From the NCBI GenBank assembly GCA_963682025.1, contig OY821522.1, positions 22,522,787 to 22,586,786 of the forward strand: DNA of 64,000 nucleotides, read 5' to 3'. How positions within the stretch are numbered: the first letter of the stretch is position 1; every line of letters begins with the position of its first letter. The notes under the pieces were generated by a model. It ran no database searches and was not told where the DNA came from. It saw nothing but the letters and a program-made list of their open reading frames with translations. A program made the position numbers and the translations under genes. This DNA comes from Cordilura impudica (taxonomy: Eukaryota; Arthropoda; Insecta; Diptera; Scathophagidae). Shown in pieces: positions 20,967 to 32,494 of the stretch.

Positions 20967-22565
20967 ATAATAAAAGAAAAACAGATAAAGCGCATGTGTA
21001 GTAAAAGTTTTGTTACAATCACAAATTTTATTGTATCAATTTTGAAAATATGTATTTATTTTTTTAGTTGTTCGAATGATTTTATAGTAAATGTTGTATA
21101 ATTTTAATAACAAAAAAAAAATAGTAATTCAAGAACTAAAAAAAATCGTAAAAGTAGTAATTAATTTAAGGCAGAAGTAAGCCTTTTCTCTTTTACTACA
21201 TTTCTACAAAAAAAAAGCTGAAAAAATAAATAAAATCTGTTTAAAAAAAATATTTAATGAATAAATTTATTAATAAAATGATAAATTGTTTAAATAAATG
21301 ATTAATTTTAGTGTTATCTAATATTATTAATAAATTTATGTATTTATTTATTTCATTAATAAGCTAATTTTGTAAATTCACGTATACGTAAAAGTTTAAA
21401 CAAAACTGTATAAACTGTATAATATAGTATATTTTATTAGTATATTATACTATAAAAATATAATTTCATAAATCCATTTTTTGATAAAGTTAAAAATTAT
21501 TTCTATGTGATCCATAGGTTCTTTACGCGGGGTAAAATTAATTAACATGTTTTCTTGATATATAATTTAATTTTTGAATTATTGAAAATATATTGATTTT
21601 AATTAATCTTTATTTCATAAATAGATTATTATTTATAATAAAACTCAATTTTTCATTAATTTTTTTTTTTAATTAAATTGTTTTTTTAATTAAACAATCA
21701 ATTGATTATTTGAATCAATAAAGTTATTTTTTTAAATAGTATAACAGCCATTGTGGGAGGGGAGAATTTTTTGGAGGATTTTCTATACTGACTTAGTACT
21801 TTTACAATGCCCACGAACATGTTCGACAGTATAATAAAGGAATAAATTAATTTATTAATCAGATAATCAGTTGATTGATTAATAAATTAATTTATAAATC
21901 AGATAATCAGTTGATTAATTAATAAAAAAAATCAACCAAAATTTAGTGGGGCCTTTTCGGCTCAAATGACATAAAAATGGTTGATTTTAAATTAATTGTT
22001 TATTAAATTCATTTAATTAAGTTATTATTATTTAATTAATAGTATAAATTTATTAACTTATTTAATTATTTGTATTTTAATTAATCGAATTAATATTTAA
22101 TGAATAAATTAATTTTTTAACAAATCAATCATTATAATTTAACTCTAATGGCTTTTTAATTATAAATTGTTTGGTTTTTTAATTAACCAATTAATTGTTT
22201 TATCAATTAATAAAATGTTTTTTTAACTAATCAATTTTTTTAAGTTAAACAATTGCATTATTAATTTAACATTTAATTGATGTTTTTATTAATCAATCAA
22301 CTGACTATATATGAAGCGATTAATAGATTTAATAACATAGCGCTGATACCACCACACACCTTAAACTTGAATGATACTGAAACTGTAACAATATCGGACT
22401 ATGATGATAAGGATAAAGAAAAATCATTCTGAGACAATATTCACTTATATGGGCATTTTTTAAGTACTTACATATGCACTTTTTAAGTACTTATATGCAC
22501 TTTTTAAATAATTTTATTAAAGTTTCAGACAGCTTCATAACGAGCTCTTGCGTCTTCTGGATTTT
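20967..22565. other. AT-rich interior of the insertion
   Basis: No gene is seen. The stretch is dominated by AATTAAT-type words; a tandem repeat of about 58 bases containing AATCAGATAATCAGTTGATT occurs twice at about 21839-21926, and TATGCACTTTTTAAGTACTTA-like units occur at 22443-22512. An AT dinucleotide run lies just upstream at 20693-20715. Confidence 0.6.
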
Positions 22566-23398
22566 TCACATTTGATCTAAATCAGGTGGCAAATTGTGTT
22601 CCAATACCGCCGCTATAGCTTCTTCACTAGAAGCACACCGAGATGAAAGCCATCTAATAAAACCAGTGCCCAATCCAATATCATAGCAATTTCTAACTCA
22701 ACATCTCTCTTCGCAGGGTTTTTAGTGTTTTTTTTTTTGTAACCTTTTCTTTCAGCTCAATTTTAGGATCCATTTTGATGGTCTTAGCATTCGTATCAAT
22801 AATTACTTGATGTGTTATTAGATTTTGTAAATCATATATGGTTTCCATCGTAGCATTTTTATAACCTTGTACTATAACGTTGGCTTTAATAGAATCTCTA
22901 GAAAACAAATATATTTAGATATGATTTTTTAAAATTTATAATGCATACTCACAAATAACTGCAAGCCTGCTTTAATATTTCTATATCTAAGCCCACGGAA
23001 TAATGACGTTCAAATATATTTAGATATGATTTTTTAAAATTTATAATGCATACTCACAAATAACTGCAAGCTTGCTTTAATATTTCTATATCTAAGCCCA
23101 CGGAATAATGACGTTCATAATCGACCACAACAGCTTGCTCCGACAAACATTCGGTTAATAAGGCAATGTATTCTTCGGAAGGTATTAAAATTTAATTTTC
23201 TATAAGATAACATGTTTCTTAAAAGTTTTTCGAAACTTTTAGCAAATTACTTACGGTTTTGATAAGACCGTTTCGATATATGAGTAGGCAATACTACGAA
23301 ACGCTTTCAAAAACTGCAAACGAGCATAATTTAACCATAGTAAACTTTTAGCCCCCTCATTAAAAATATTCTTGCACAAAAAAGGCAGCGTGTTATCA
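22566..23398 (-). pseudogene. Captured ASCC2-like (CUE-domain) gene fragment
   Basis: The minus strand shows at least three exon pieces split by GT...AG introns. Exon i (about 23398-23255) ends LQFLKAFRSIAYSYIETVLS before GTAAGT; exon ii (about 23190-23058) reads EEYIALLTECLSEQ then VVVDYERHYSVGLDIEILKQ before GTGAGT; exon iii (about 22898-22693) begins RDSIKANVIVQGYKNATMET. After a frameshift, GLGTGFIRWLSS and SEEAIAAVLEHNLPPDLDQM follow to a TGA at 22566-22568. The order and wording match the helical middle part and CUE ubiquitin-binding domain of ASCC2, a subunit of the ASC-1 complex acting in alkylation repair and ribosome quality control. Introns show capture at DNA level. Frameshifts, a 105-base duplication over exon ii and missing ends make it a pseudogene. 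Confidence 0.65.
22907..23116. repeat. 105-bp tandem duplication over exon ii
   Basis: 22907-23011 and 23012-23116 are near-identical direct repeats, beginning AAATATATTTAGATATGATT. Each copy includes the end of captured exon ii, its GTGAGT donor and the intron after it. The only difference noted is CCTGC versus CTTGC. Confidence 0.9.
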
Positions 23399-23711
23399 TT
23401 CAGTTATCATATCATCATTATCGTATCAGTTAATAGAAATATATTGAACATTTTTCACAAATTTAAATTAAAATTATTTCAAGTTCTTAAATTTTTATAC
23501 ACATAATTTTATGTTTACTTTTATTTGCTTTGTTTGTTTTTATTTTTTGACAGCTGACTTGGAATATTCCAATAACAACGTAACCAGTGTTGTAACTTTT
23601 CACATTAAGATACAGACACAGTTTTTACTCACAAATCGAGAAACAGTGGAATTTTTTGTTTCATACTTTTTCGATGTGAGAACTTTTCACATAAAATACA
23701 GAACACGGGTA

Positions 23712-23902
23712 CTGATCTTTAAATTTACTTTAACAATCCAAATTTCTTCTTGAATCCTTCACTGCATTTTTTGTTAACAAAATTAAATTTTAATCCTTTA
23801 AAAAATTTGCGTAAAAATTGTTCATTGTATTTAAAAAAAAATAATAAAAATAATAAGACCTGATTTTTAAATTTAACAATCCAATTTTCTCCTTAAAACA
23901 AA
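23712..23902 (+). repeat. Leader copy, block 2 (second part)
   Basis: After the insertion the leader resumes at CTGATCTTTAAATTTAC and runs to the gag start, matching block 3 at about 27809-28001. Confidence 0.85.
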
Positions 23903-25385
23903 ACGCCTGACGAAACAATTGAACAACTCTCGGACAGACTGAGTAGGACACTGTCAGTGTCTACAAGTGGGACAGCAGCCAAAAACGTAACTGGACTAAA
24001 CGAAATTCAGAGGAACCAGATTATTGAAATAATTAACGAAGCTTTGATTATCAGATTATCTCTCAGATGAGGGTTTTGACCAACCCATAGGTGCAGTTAC
24101 GACAGAATTAGGAGAATTAGACAAAGTCCCAGACATAATAAAATCACTTAGGGAATTTTCTGGAAAACCAGGTGAGTTCAACTCCTGGCGAAAATCCGTC
24201 GACAGAGTGTTAGACCTTTACTCCAGCCTTAAGGGAATAGGACGATATTATGCAATTTTACATACTATAAGGACGAAAATTACTGGGGATGCAGATACTG
24301 CATTAGAATCGTATAGAACACCCTTAGATTGGCCTCGAATGAAGAAATGTCTAATGATGCACTGTTCCGATAATAGAGATATCGGCACTTCAGAATATCA
24401 AATGACAGTTTTGTGTCAGAGCAATAGGAGTATAACCGAATTTTATCCAGCTGTCTATCAATATCTTTCGCTGATACTTGATAAAGTATCATGTTTAAAC
24501 CTAGACGAAGGAAGCCTTCGCTCAATTACAAATACTTACAGGGATAAAGCCCTGGATACATTTGTTAGAGGTTTAAATGGTGATCTTCCACCTTTGCTTA
24601 GCGTGCGTGAGCCAACTTCTTTGCCCGAAGCATTACATATTTGTTTAAAATTGGATAATATGACATTTCGTATGAATTACGCTCATGGACAAATATCTAG
24701 AGGTAATATCCAGAAAGATAGAACTGGAGTAACCAATTCATTTTTTGGAAATCGACAGAAATTCTTTCCTGAGCTCGCTTACGTTGGTGGTATGACAAAT
24801 AACAGACCACCATTGCCACCCCGTAATGGTCCTATACCAATCTATAACCCAAATTATACTCGTAACACAATTTTTAGGTCAACCGGTTATCAAAATTAGA
24901 GCCCACGACCACAATTTAATCAAGGAAACCAAATCGGGTTTTCGAACCAATATAGTAAACCCCAATCTTCAACACCGAACTATCAAAAACCAACTCCTAG
25001 AGTAGAACCTATGGACGTGGATAGATCTATCCAATCAAGGCACATTAATTATATGAACAGACCACCAATTAACCAAGTTTCTAAGAGACCAGCTGGGGGC
25101 TCATTTCAAGGTCCAATCAACAAACTACAAAGGAATTTTCATGTGGTAACCAACAATGAGGCAAATCAGCGGCAATTAGACCAGGTTCCACTAGATTGTG
25201 AATATGCCCAAGAAGAAGGCGCGGTTGGGGGGATAACAGAAATGGACGAATATTATAAGGAATTTACCAACAGCGGACTTGAAATGTTCGAGCATTCACC
25301 TGATGATCTCGAAACCGAGAAAACTAATTCCATAACAACAGATTACGCACAGGAAGATTAACTGAACGATCTTAATTTTTTGGGT
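23903..25385 (+). pseudogene. gag: gag, block 2 (start codon lost, several breaks)
   Basis: Aligned with block 3, the first codon is ACG instead of ATG (23903-23905). A 5-base net deletion at about 24048 shifts the frame, and the longest intact part is 24207-24896, which includes the capsid region deleted from block 1 (for example LNLDEGSLRSITNTYRDKAL). A TAG at 24897 and a TAA near 25359 break the C-terminal part, where [20 protein letters not shown] is again present (25011 onwards). The frameshift site has six Ts followed by GGG, unlike the seven Ts of the other blocks, so even an intact gag would probably not feed pol properly. Non-functional. Confidence 0.85.
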
Positions 25386-26915
25386 TAAATAGTTCCTCGC
25401 TACCATACTTTCAAGTTAGAACGAGGAACGGACAAACTCTCAAATTCCCTTTAGACACCGGTAGTAAAAAGAATTATATAAAACCTAATTTAGTCACAAA
25501 CCATAGGCAAAATCTATTGCAGGAAATGAAGAAATTACGCATCATGTTCTTTTAAATATGTTTGGCATCAATGATGTCCCCATAAAGTATTTTATCTTAC
25601 CAGGATTAAGAACCTTCGATGGGATATTAGGCAACGATAGTTTAAAAGAATTATCAGCCGTGATTTATACTTCAAAGAATTATTTTACGGTAAAAGGGGG
25701 AATAAATATTCCAATATTCCAATACATTTCCCAAGATGTCAACAATATAGAAATTAGGATGGAACACCTTTCTGAAAACCAAAAAAGGTCTCTCGAAAAC
25801 ATTGTAAGTCACCATAAGATCCTGACGAAAGACTCACCTATACAACAAGAGTTGTTGGTGATATACGTACTTCCACGGACATACCAACTTATACCAGAAA
25901 TTACCCTTACCCAATGGCCATGAAGGGAGTAGTTGAAGAGGAAATTAATAAATTATTAAAAGATGGGAAAATATCACGTTCACCTTATCACTCGCCTATA
26001 TGGATTGTATTAAAGAAACAAGATGCTTCAGGTAGACAAAAATATAGACTGGTCATAGATTTCAGAAAATTAAATTCGACTACAATACCAGATAGATATC
26101 CCATTCCCGAGATAAATGAAGTTCTCTCAAATTTAGGAGGTAATAAATATTTTACTGTAATAGACTTAAAGAGTGGATTTCATCAAATACCTCTTAGAGA
26201 AGAGGATATAGAGAAAACGGCTTTTTCAGTTAATAATGGTAAATATGAATTTACAAGACTCCCATTTGGGTTGAAAAACGCACCTTCCATATTTCAGAGG
26301 ACGCTGGACGATATCCTCAAGGAACAAATTGGCAAAACATGCTACGTTTATATTGACGATATAATTATCTTTAGTAAAGACGAAAAATCACATTTTAAAC
26401 ACTTGAATGACATTTTTGAAACACTTAATGCTGCTAATATGAAAGTCCAGTTGGACAAGTGTGAATTCTTTAAAGAGGAGGTAGAATTCTTGGGATTCAT
26501 TGTTTCTTATAATGGAGTAAAAGCAAACCCCAAAAAATTCGAAGCAATAGTAAATTTTGTTTATCCTACCACACTTAGAGAGCTCCGGTCCTTTCTAGGC
26601 CTTTCAGGATATTACAGAAGGTTTATAAAATGTTACGCAGACTTAGCAAAACCTTTAACTAAATTATTGCGAGGAGATGCAAGTACGATTTCCAAATCTG
26701 AATCAAACCGTAGGAAAATTCAAATGGATAATGAAGCCAAAAACGCCATCGATTCATTAAAAAATGCCTTAGCTTCTAGAGAAGTAATTCTCGCATATCC
26801 TGATTTTAAAAAAGAATTTCAGTTGACAACTGACGCTTCTAATGTAGCACTAGGAGCCGTCTTAAGTCAGGATGATCAGCCAATAGCATTCATATCTAGA
26901 ACTTATGCAAAATAA
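25378..26915 (+). pseudogene. pol: pol, block 2: protease and reverse transcriptase, cut in RNase H
   Basis: The protease region (LDTGS, about 25450-25465) carries changes and a small deletion near 25505. A 13-base deletion at about 25819 puts the N-terminal part (25558-25923) out of frame with the reverse transcriptase (25914-26915). The latter still has VIDLKSGFHQIPL and VYIDDIIIF. It ends FISRTYAK stop at the same abnormal junction as block 1, so this junction is shared by the first two blocks. Small differences from blocks 1 and 3 (for example CYADLAKP for GYADLAKP) show independent decay. Confidence 0.85.
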
Positions 26916-28001
26916 GAAATAATATCAAAAATAAAATTTTCTAAATGAACAGTAAAAATATAAAAAAAATAGTAACTAAAATTCTAACAGTGAAATAAAT
27001 ATTTTCGAATAAAAAATTTAAAAATAATAGTGACATTAAAATTTTTAATTAAAGAAAATTTGGAAAGTGAAAATTAATTAAATACTTAAAACAAAATAAA
27101 TAAAATGAATAAGAAAAAATATAAAAACTTAATTGAAAACAGTGACTGTAGCAAATAGAAAAATAAAAAGAGCTTAAAAAAGAAAACTTCAAAAATAAAG
27201 TAAAAAACAATTTAAAAAAAAAACATTTAATAAATAAAAACAAAAATATTGCGTAAACTAAACTATAGAAAAGGTGAAAAAAAAACTATTATAAAAAAAT
27301 TAGAAAATTAGTAACAACTAAGTAAAAATAATAAAAAAAATTAACTCCAAATTAAAAGTAAAAATAAAAAAATACTATTAATACTATTAAGCACTAAAAT
27401 AATTTAGTGAACAATAAAAATAATTTATGATATTAAACAAAATAAATTTTTTGAAAAGACACCAAATTAAAACAAAATTTTTTTTAAGACTAGAAAGAAA
27501 AAAACTAATTAAAATAATAGCTGAAAATTCATCAACTAATTAAGTTCGTGCAATCATCGAAGTACGAGAAAGCTGAACACTACCAGAGTAATCATCGAAG
27601 TACGAGATGCTGTTATTAATGTAAGAATAATTTTATATAAAATATCATTGTAAAAAATAAGAGAAGAAAAGAAAAATAGTGACCAAATTAAATTTTAATC
27701 CTCTACAAAGAATTTTTTTCATTCTATTTTTGATAATAATAATTAAATTTTAACCTTTAAAAATTTGCGTATAAAGTCCTAGTTGTATTTTTTTTGAAAA
27801 TAATAAGACCTGATTTTTAAATTTACTTTAACAATCCAAATTTCTTCTTGAATTCTTCACTGCATTTTTTGTTAACAAAATTAAATTTTAATCCTTTAAA
27901 AAATTTGCGTAAACATTGTTCATTGTATTTAAAAAAAAAATAATAAAAATAATAAGACCTGATTTTTAAATTTAACAATCCAATTTTCTCCTTAAAACAA
28001 A
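26909..28001 (+). repeat. Leader copy, block 3
   Basis: Third copy of the A-rich leader, uninterrupted, again starting GCAAAATAAGAAATAATATC and containing both AATCATCGAAGTACGAGA motifs (about 27550-27605). No gene. Confidence 0.85.
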
Positions 28002-29487
28002 ATGCCTGACGAAACAATTGAACAACTCTCGGCCAGACTGAGTAGGACACTGTCAGTGTCTACATGTGGGACAACAGCCAAAAACGTAACTGGACTAAAC
28101 GAAATTCAGAGGAACCAGATTATTGAAATAATTAACGAAGCTTTGAAAACGCCTTCAGATTATCTCTCAGACGAGGGTTTTGACCAACCCATAGGTGCAG
28201 TTATGACAGAATTAGGAGAATTAGACAAAGTCCCAGACATAATAAAATCACTTAGGGAATTTTCTGGAAAACCAGGTGAGTTCAACTCCTGGCGAAAATC
28301 CGTCGACAGAGTGTTAGACCTTTACTCCAGCCTTAAGGGAACAGGACGATATTATGCAATCTTACATACTATAAGGACGAAACTTACTGGGGATGCAGAT
28401 ACTGCATTAGAATCGTATAGAACACCCTTAGATTGGCCTCGAATGAAGAAATGTCTAATGAAGCACTGTTCCGATAATAGAGATATCGGCACTTCAGAAT
28501 ATCAAATAACAGTTTTGTGTCAGAGCAATAGGAGTATAACCGAATTTTATCAAGCTGTCTATCAATATTTTTCGCTGATACTTGATAAAGTATCATGTTT
28601 AAACCTAGACGAAGGAAGCCTTCGCTCAATTACAAATACTTACAGGGATAAAGCCCTGGATACATTTGTTAGAGGTTTAAATGGTGATCTTCCACCTTTG
28701 CTTAGCGTGCGTGAGCCAACTTCTTTGCCCGAAGCATTACATATTTGTTTAAAATTGGATAATATGACATTTCGTATAAATTACGCTCATGGACAAATAT
28801 CTAGAGGTAATATCCAGAAAGATAGAATTGGAGTAACCAATACATTTTTTGGAAATCGACAGAAATTCTTTCCTGAGCTTGCTTACGTTGGTGGTATGAC
28901 AAATAACAGACCACCATTGCCACCCCGTAATGGTCCTATACCAATCTATAACCCAAATTATACTCGTAACACAATTTTTAGGTCAACCGGTTATCAAAAT
29001 TATAGCCCACGACCACAATTTAATCAAGGAAACCAAATCGGGTTTTCGAACCAATATAGTAAATATTCAACACCGAACTATCAAAAACCAACTCCTAGAG
29101 AAGAACCTATGGACGTGGATAGATCTATCCAATCAAGGCACATTAATTATATGAACAGACCACCAGTTAACCAAGTTTCTAAGAGACCAGCTGGGGGCTC
29201 ATTTCAAGGTCCAATCAACAAACTCCAAAGGAATTTTCATGTGGTAACCAACAATGAGGCAACTCAGCGGCAATTAGACCAGGTTCCACTAGATTGTGAA
29301 TATGCCCAAGAAGAGGCGCAGTTGGGGGGATAACAGAAATGGACGAATATTATAAGGAATTTAACAACAGCGGACTTGAAATGTTCGAGTATTCACCTGA
29401 TGATCTCGAAACCGAGAAAAATAATTCCATAACAACAGATTACGCAGAGGAAGATTTACTGAACGATCTTAATTTTTTTGGTTTAAT
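28002..29487 (+). pseudogene. gag: gag, block 3 (nearly complete, one frameshift)
   Basis: This is the best gag copy: 443 codons from MPDETIEQLSARLSRTLSVS through the capsid-like region (FSGKPGEFNSWRKSVDRVLD, SLPEALHICLKLDNMTFRI) into the Pro/Asn/Gln-rich tail with [21 protein letters not shown] one-base loss at about 29313 (GAAGAGGCG where block 1 has GAAGAAGGCG) causes early termination at 29333. The remaining part, 29339-29551, continues in the other frame to the frameshift site. The usual gag stop after LNFFG is also lost here (TTA for TAA). No zinc knuckle is present, which is normal for errantivirus gag. Identification is firm; function is lost unless the frameshift is a sequencing error. 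Confidence 0.85.
29473..29479 (+). promoter_or_regulatory. Slippery heptamer for -1 frameshift, block 3
   Basis: Seven Ts between AA and GG, as in block 1, placed at the end of the gag frame. The -1 frame runs on into the protease motif DTG at 29551-29559 and then into the long pol frame. Confidence 0.65.
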
Positions 29488-31893
29488 AGTTCCTCGTTAC
29501 CATACTTTCAAGTTAGAACGAGGAACGGACAAACTCTCAAATTCCCTTTAGACACCGGTAGTAATAAGAATTATATAAAACCTAATTTAGTCACAAACCA
29601 TAGACCCAATCAGGCAAAATTTAGTGCAAAATCTATTGCAAGAAATGTAGAAATTACGCATCATGTTCTTTTAAATATGTTTGGCATCAATGATGTCCCC
29701 ATAAAGTTTTTTATCTTACCAGGATTAAGAACCTTCGATGGGATATTAGGCAACGATAGTTTAAAAGAATTATCAGCCGTGATTTATACTTCAAAAAATT
29801 ATTTTACGGTAAAAGGGGGAATAAATATTCCAATATTCGAATACATTTCCCAAGATGTCAACAATATAGAAATTAGGATGGAACACCTTTCTGAAAACCA
29901 AAAAAGGTCTCTCGAAAACATTGTAAGTCACCATAAGAGTCTATTTGCAGATCCTGACGAAAGACTCACCTTAACAACAAGAGTTGTTGGTGATATACGT
30001 ACTTCCACGGACATACCAACTTATACCAGAAATTACCCTTACCCAATGGCCATGAAGGGAGTAGTTGAAATCGAAATTAATAAACTATTAAAAGATGGGA
30101 AAATAAGACCATCACGTTCGCCTTATCACTCGCCTATATGGATTGTATCAAAGAAACAAGATGCTTCAGGTAGACAAAAATATAGACTGGTCATAGATTT
30201 CAGAAAATTAAATTCGACTACAATACCAGATAGATATCCCATTCCCGAGATAAATGAAGTTCTCTCAAATTTAGGAGATAATAAATATTTTACTGTAGTA
30301 GACTTAAAGAGTGGATTTCATCAAATACCTCTTAGAGAAGAGGATATAGAGAAAACGGCTTTTTCAGTTAATAATGGTAAATATGAATTTACAAGACTCC
30401 CATTTGGGTTGAAAAACGCACCTTCCATATTTCAGAGGACGCTGGACGATATCCTCAGGGAACAAATTGGCAAAATATGCAACGTTTATATTGACGATAT
30501 AATTATCTTTAGCAAAGACGAAAAATCACATTTTAAACACTTGAATGACATTTTTGAAACACTTAATGCTGCTAATATGAAAGTCCAGTTGGACAAGTGT
30601 GAATTCTTTAAAGAGGAGGTAGAATTCTTGGGATTCATTGTTTCTTACAATGGAGTAAAAGCAAACCCCAAAAAGGTCGAAGCAATAGTAAATTTTGCTT
30701 ATCCTACCACACTTAGAGAGCTGCGGTCCTTTCTAGGCCTTTCAGGATATTATAGAAGGTTTATAAAAGGTTACGCAGACTTAGCAAAACCTTTAACTAA
30801 ATTATTGCGAGGAGATGCAAGTACGATTTCCAAATCTGAATCAAAGCGTAGGAAAATTCAAATGGATAATGAAGCCAAAAACGCCATCGATTCATTAAAA
30901 AATGCCTTAGCTTCTAGAGAAGTAATTCTCGCATATCCTGATTTTAAAAAAGAATTTCAGTTGACAACTGACGCTTCTAATGTAGCACTAGGAGCCGTCT
31001 TAAGTCAGGATGATCAGCCAATAGCATTCATATCTAGAACTCTGTCAGAAGCAGAAGAAAATTTCGCAGCCAATGAAAAGGAAATGCTTGCTATAATATG
31101 GGCATTAGGAAACCTTAGGAATTACTTGTATGGGTCAGCTAAAGTTATCATCTTTACAGATCATCAACCGCTGGCATATGCACTTAGCACAAAAAAATTT
31201 AATAGTAAAATGAAAAGATGGAAAGCTATTTTAGAAGAATACAATTATGAAATGAAATATAAACCTGGTAGAAGTAATGTAGTAGCAGACGCGCTTTCTA
31301 GACCTCCAGCGACTGGAATAAATTCTTTATCAGGCACGGTGCACAGCAGTGACAGCTCTCCACAAGATCTTATTCCGAGCATGGAAACACCAATAAACGT
31401 ATTTAAGAACCAAATTTTTCTTTCCATAGGTGAAACACCCACTTACCAATTTAAAATCATATTCCCAGGCTATCATCGACACCTTATAAGCGAACCTAAC
31501 TATGATGAACAAAAACTTACAGAAATTCTAAAAAAGTATCTAAATCCGTCCGTTATTAATGGTATAAAAACTCTTGAACCAATAATGGGGAAAATTCAAA
31601 CCATTTATCCAGACCACTTTTCAAGTTATAAATGTCGATTTACACAACTGGTAGTTGATGATATAACGTCAGAAAACGATCAAGAAAATATAATTGGGGA
31701 AACACATAATAGGGCTCATCGCAACGAGAAAGGAAACAGATTGCAAATTATGGAAAAATATTATTTTCCAGGAATGGCAAATAAAATTAAAAGGGTCATA
31801 AAACTATGTTCGACTTGTAAGAAAAATAAGTATGACAGACACCCAAATACGCCTGAGTTAAAAGAGACACCTATACCACACAGTCCACCTTGA
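29480..31893 (+). pseudogene. pol: pol, block 3: protease, RT, RNase H, start of integrase
   Basis: The longest open frame of the window: protease DTG at 29551-29559; reverse transcriptase with VIDFRKLNSTTIPDRYPIPE, VVDLKSGFHQIPL and YIDD at 30487-30498; RNase H with TDAS at about 30967-30978, a glutamate in NEKEMLAIIWALGNLRNYL and FTDHQPLAYAL; a tether ending GRSNVVADALSR; then the integrase zinc domain, HNRAHRNEKG and CSTCKKNK (about 31705-31830). Roles: particle protein cleavage, cDNA synthesis, primer removal and integration. The frame ends at TGA 31891-31893, right at the start of the integrase catalytic core, where bases are missing compared with the family. Reverse transcriptase and RNase H look intact by motif; integrase does not. 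Confidence 0.9.
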
Positions 31894-32452
31894 CATTTTT
31901 CCACAGACAAAAAATTGGTACTAACATCGATTGACAAATTTTCAAAGTATGTTCAGACAAAATTACTAAAGGGACGATCGACAGAAGATGTTAGGATACC
32001 TCTTAGGGAAATACTATTTTCTTATGGGGTACCGAAAAATATTGTCATGGACAACGAACCTTCTGTAAATTCAGCTTCAATCCTATTCATGATGAAAAAC
32101 GATTTGAAAATAAACGTTTTCGCCACTCCATCTTATAGAAGCGAAGCGAACGGACAAATAGAACGCTTCCATTCGAACGATTGACTTTTCACCCCAAGAT
32201 ATGGAGATAACTAGACTATCCAACGTTGACCGACTAAAGCGCAAACAGGAAAATGACTTGTCTCACCATAATAAAAATAAAAAACCAATTAAGGAATATG
32301 GACCTGGTCAGCTAGTCTACGTTAGGACAAATAAAAGATTAGGTACAAAACTTTCCAATCGGTTTAAGGAAGAGATAGTGAAAGAAAATCGTAATACAAC
32401 TATAGTTAATGAAAGTGGCCGCATTATTCACAACAGTCACATTAGAAATTGA
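31894..32452 (+). pseudogene. pol: pol, block 3: rest of integrase, broken
   Basis: 31915-32184 encodes most of the catalytic core, with SIDKFSKYVQ, the second acidic residue in IVMDNEPSV and the glutamate in NGQIERFHS. The first acidic residue lies at the damaged junction around 31893. A deletion at about 32180 shifts the frame; 32201-32452 holds the C-terminal domain with EYGPGQLVYVRTNKRLG. Between the two, a segment normal for the family is missing. So integrase is split into three frames and cannot act. Confidence 0.8.
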
Positions 32453-32477
32453 CAATTTTTTTTTATTTATATCCCAT

Positions 32478-32494
32478 TTATCTTATTTTTACAG
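32478..32494 (+). promoter_or_regulatory. Probable env splice acceptor
   Basis: The pyrimidine-rich TATCTTATTTTTACAG ends at 32494, just after the integrase frame and in front of env coding sequence. Errantivirus env is known to be made from a spliced RNA, so this is the likely 3' splice site. The matching donor was not identified. Confidence 0.5.

Larger units (their letters stand above)
20406..23711. mobile_element. DNA transposon-like insertion with captured host exons
   Basis: These 3306 bases interrupt the block 2 leader, which continues after them. They are flanked by CTG on both sides (20403-20405 and 23712-23714), and their ends form an imperfect inverted repeat: TAGCTATGTTCTGTA on the left against TACCCGTGTTCTGTA read inward from the right (12 of 15 match), with further matching blocks inside (CTCACATCG, TGAAACAAAAA, TGTTTCTCG). 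This fits a non-autonomous terminal-inverted-repeat transposon with a 3-base target duplication; the superfamily is not recognised. No transposase is visible. The interior holds very AT-rich sequence and, on the minus strand, a fragment of a host gene with introns. Confidence 0.65.
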
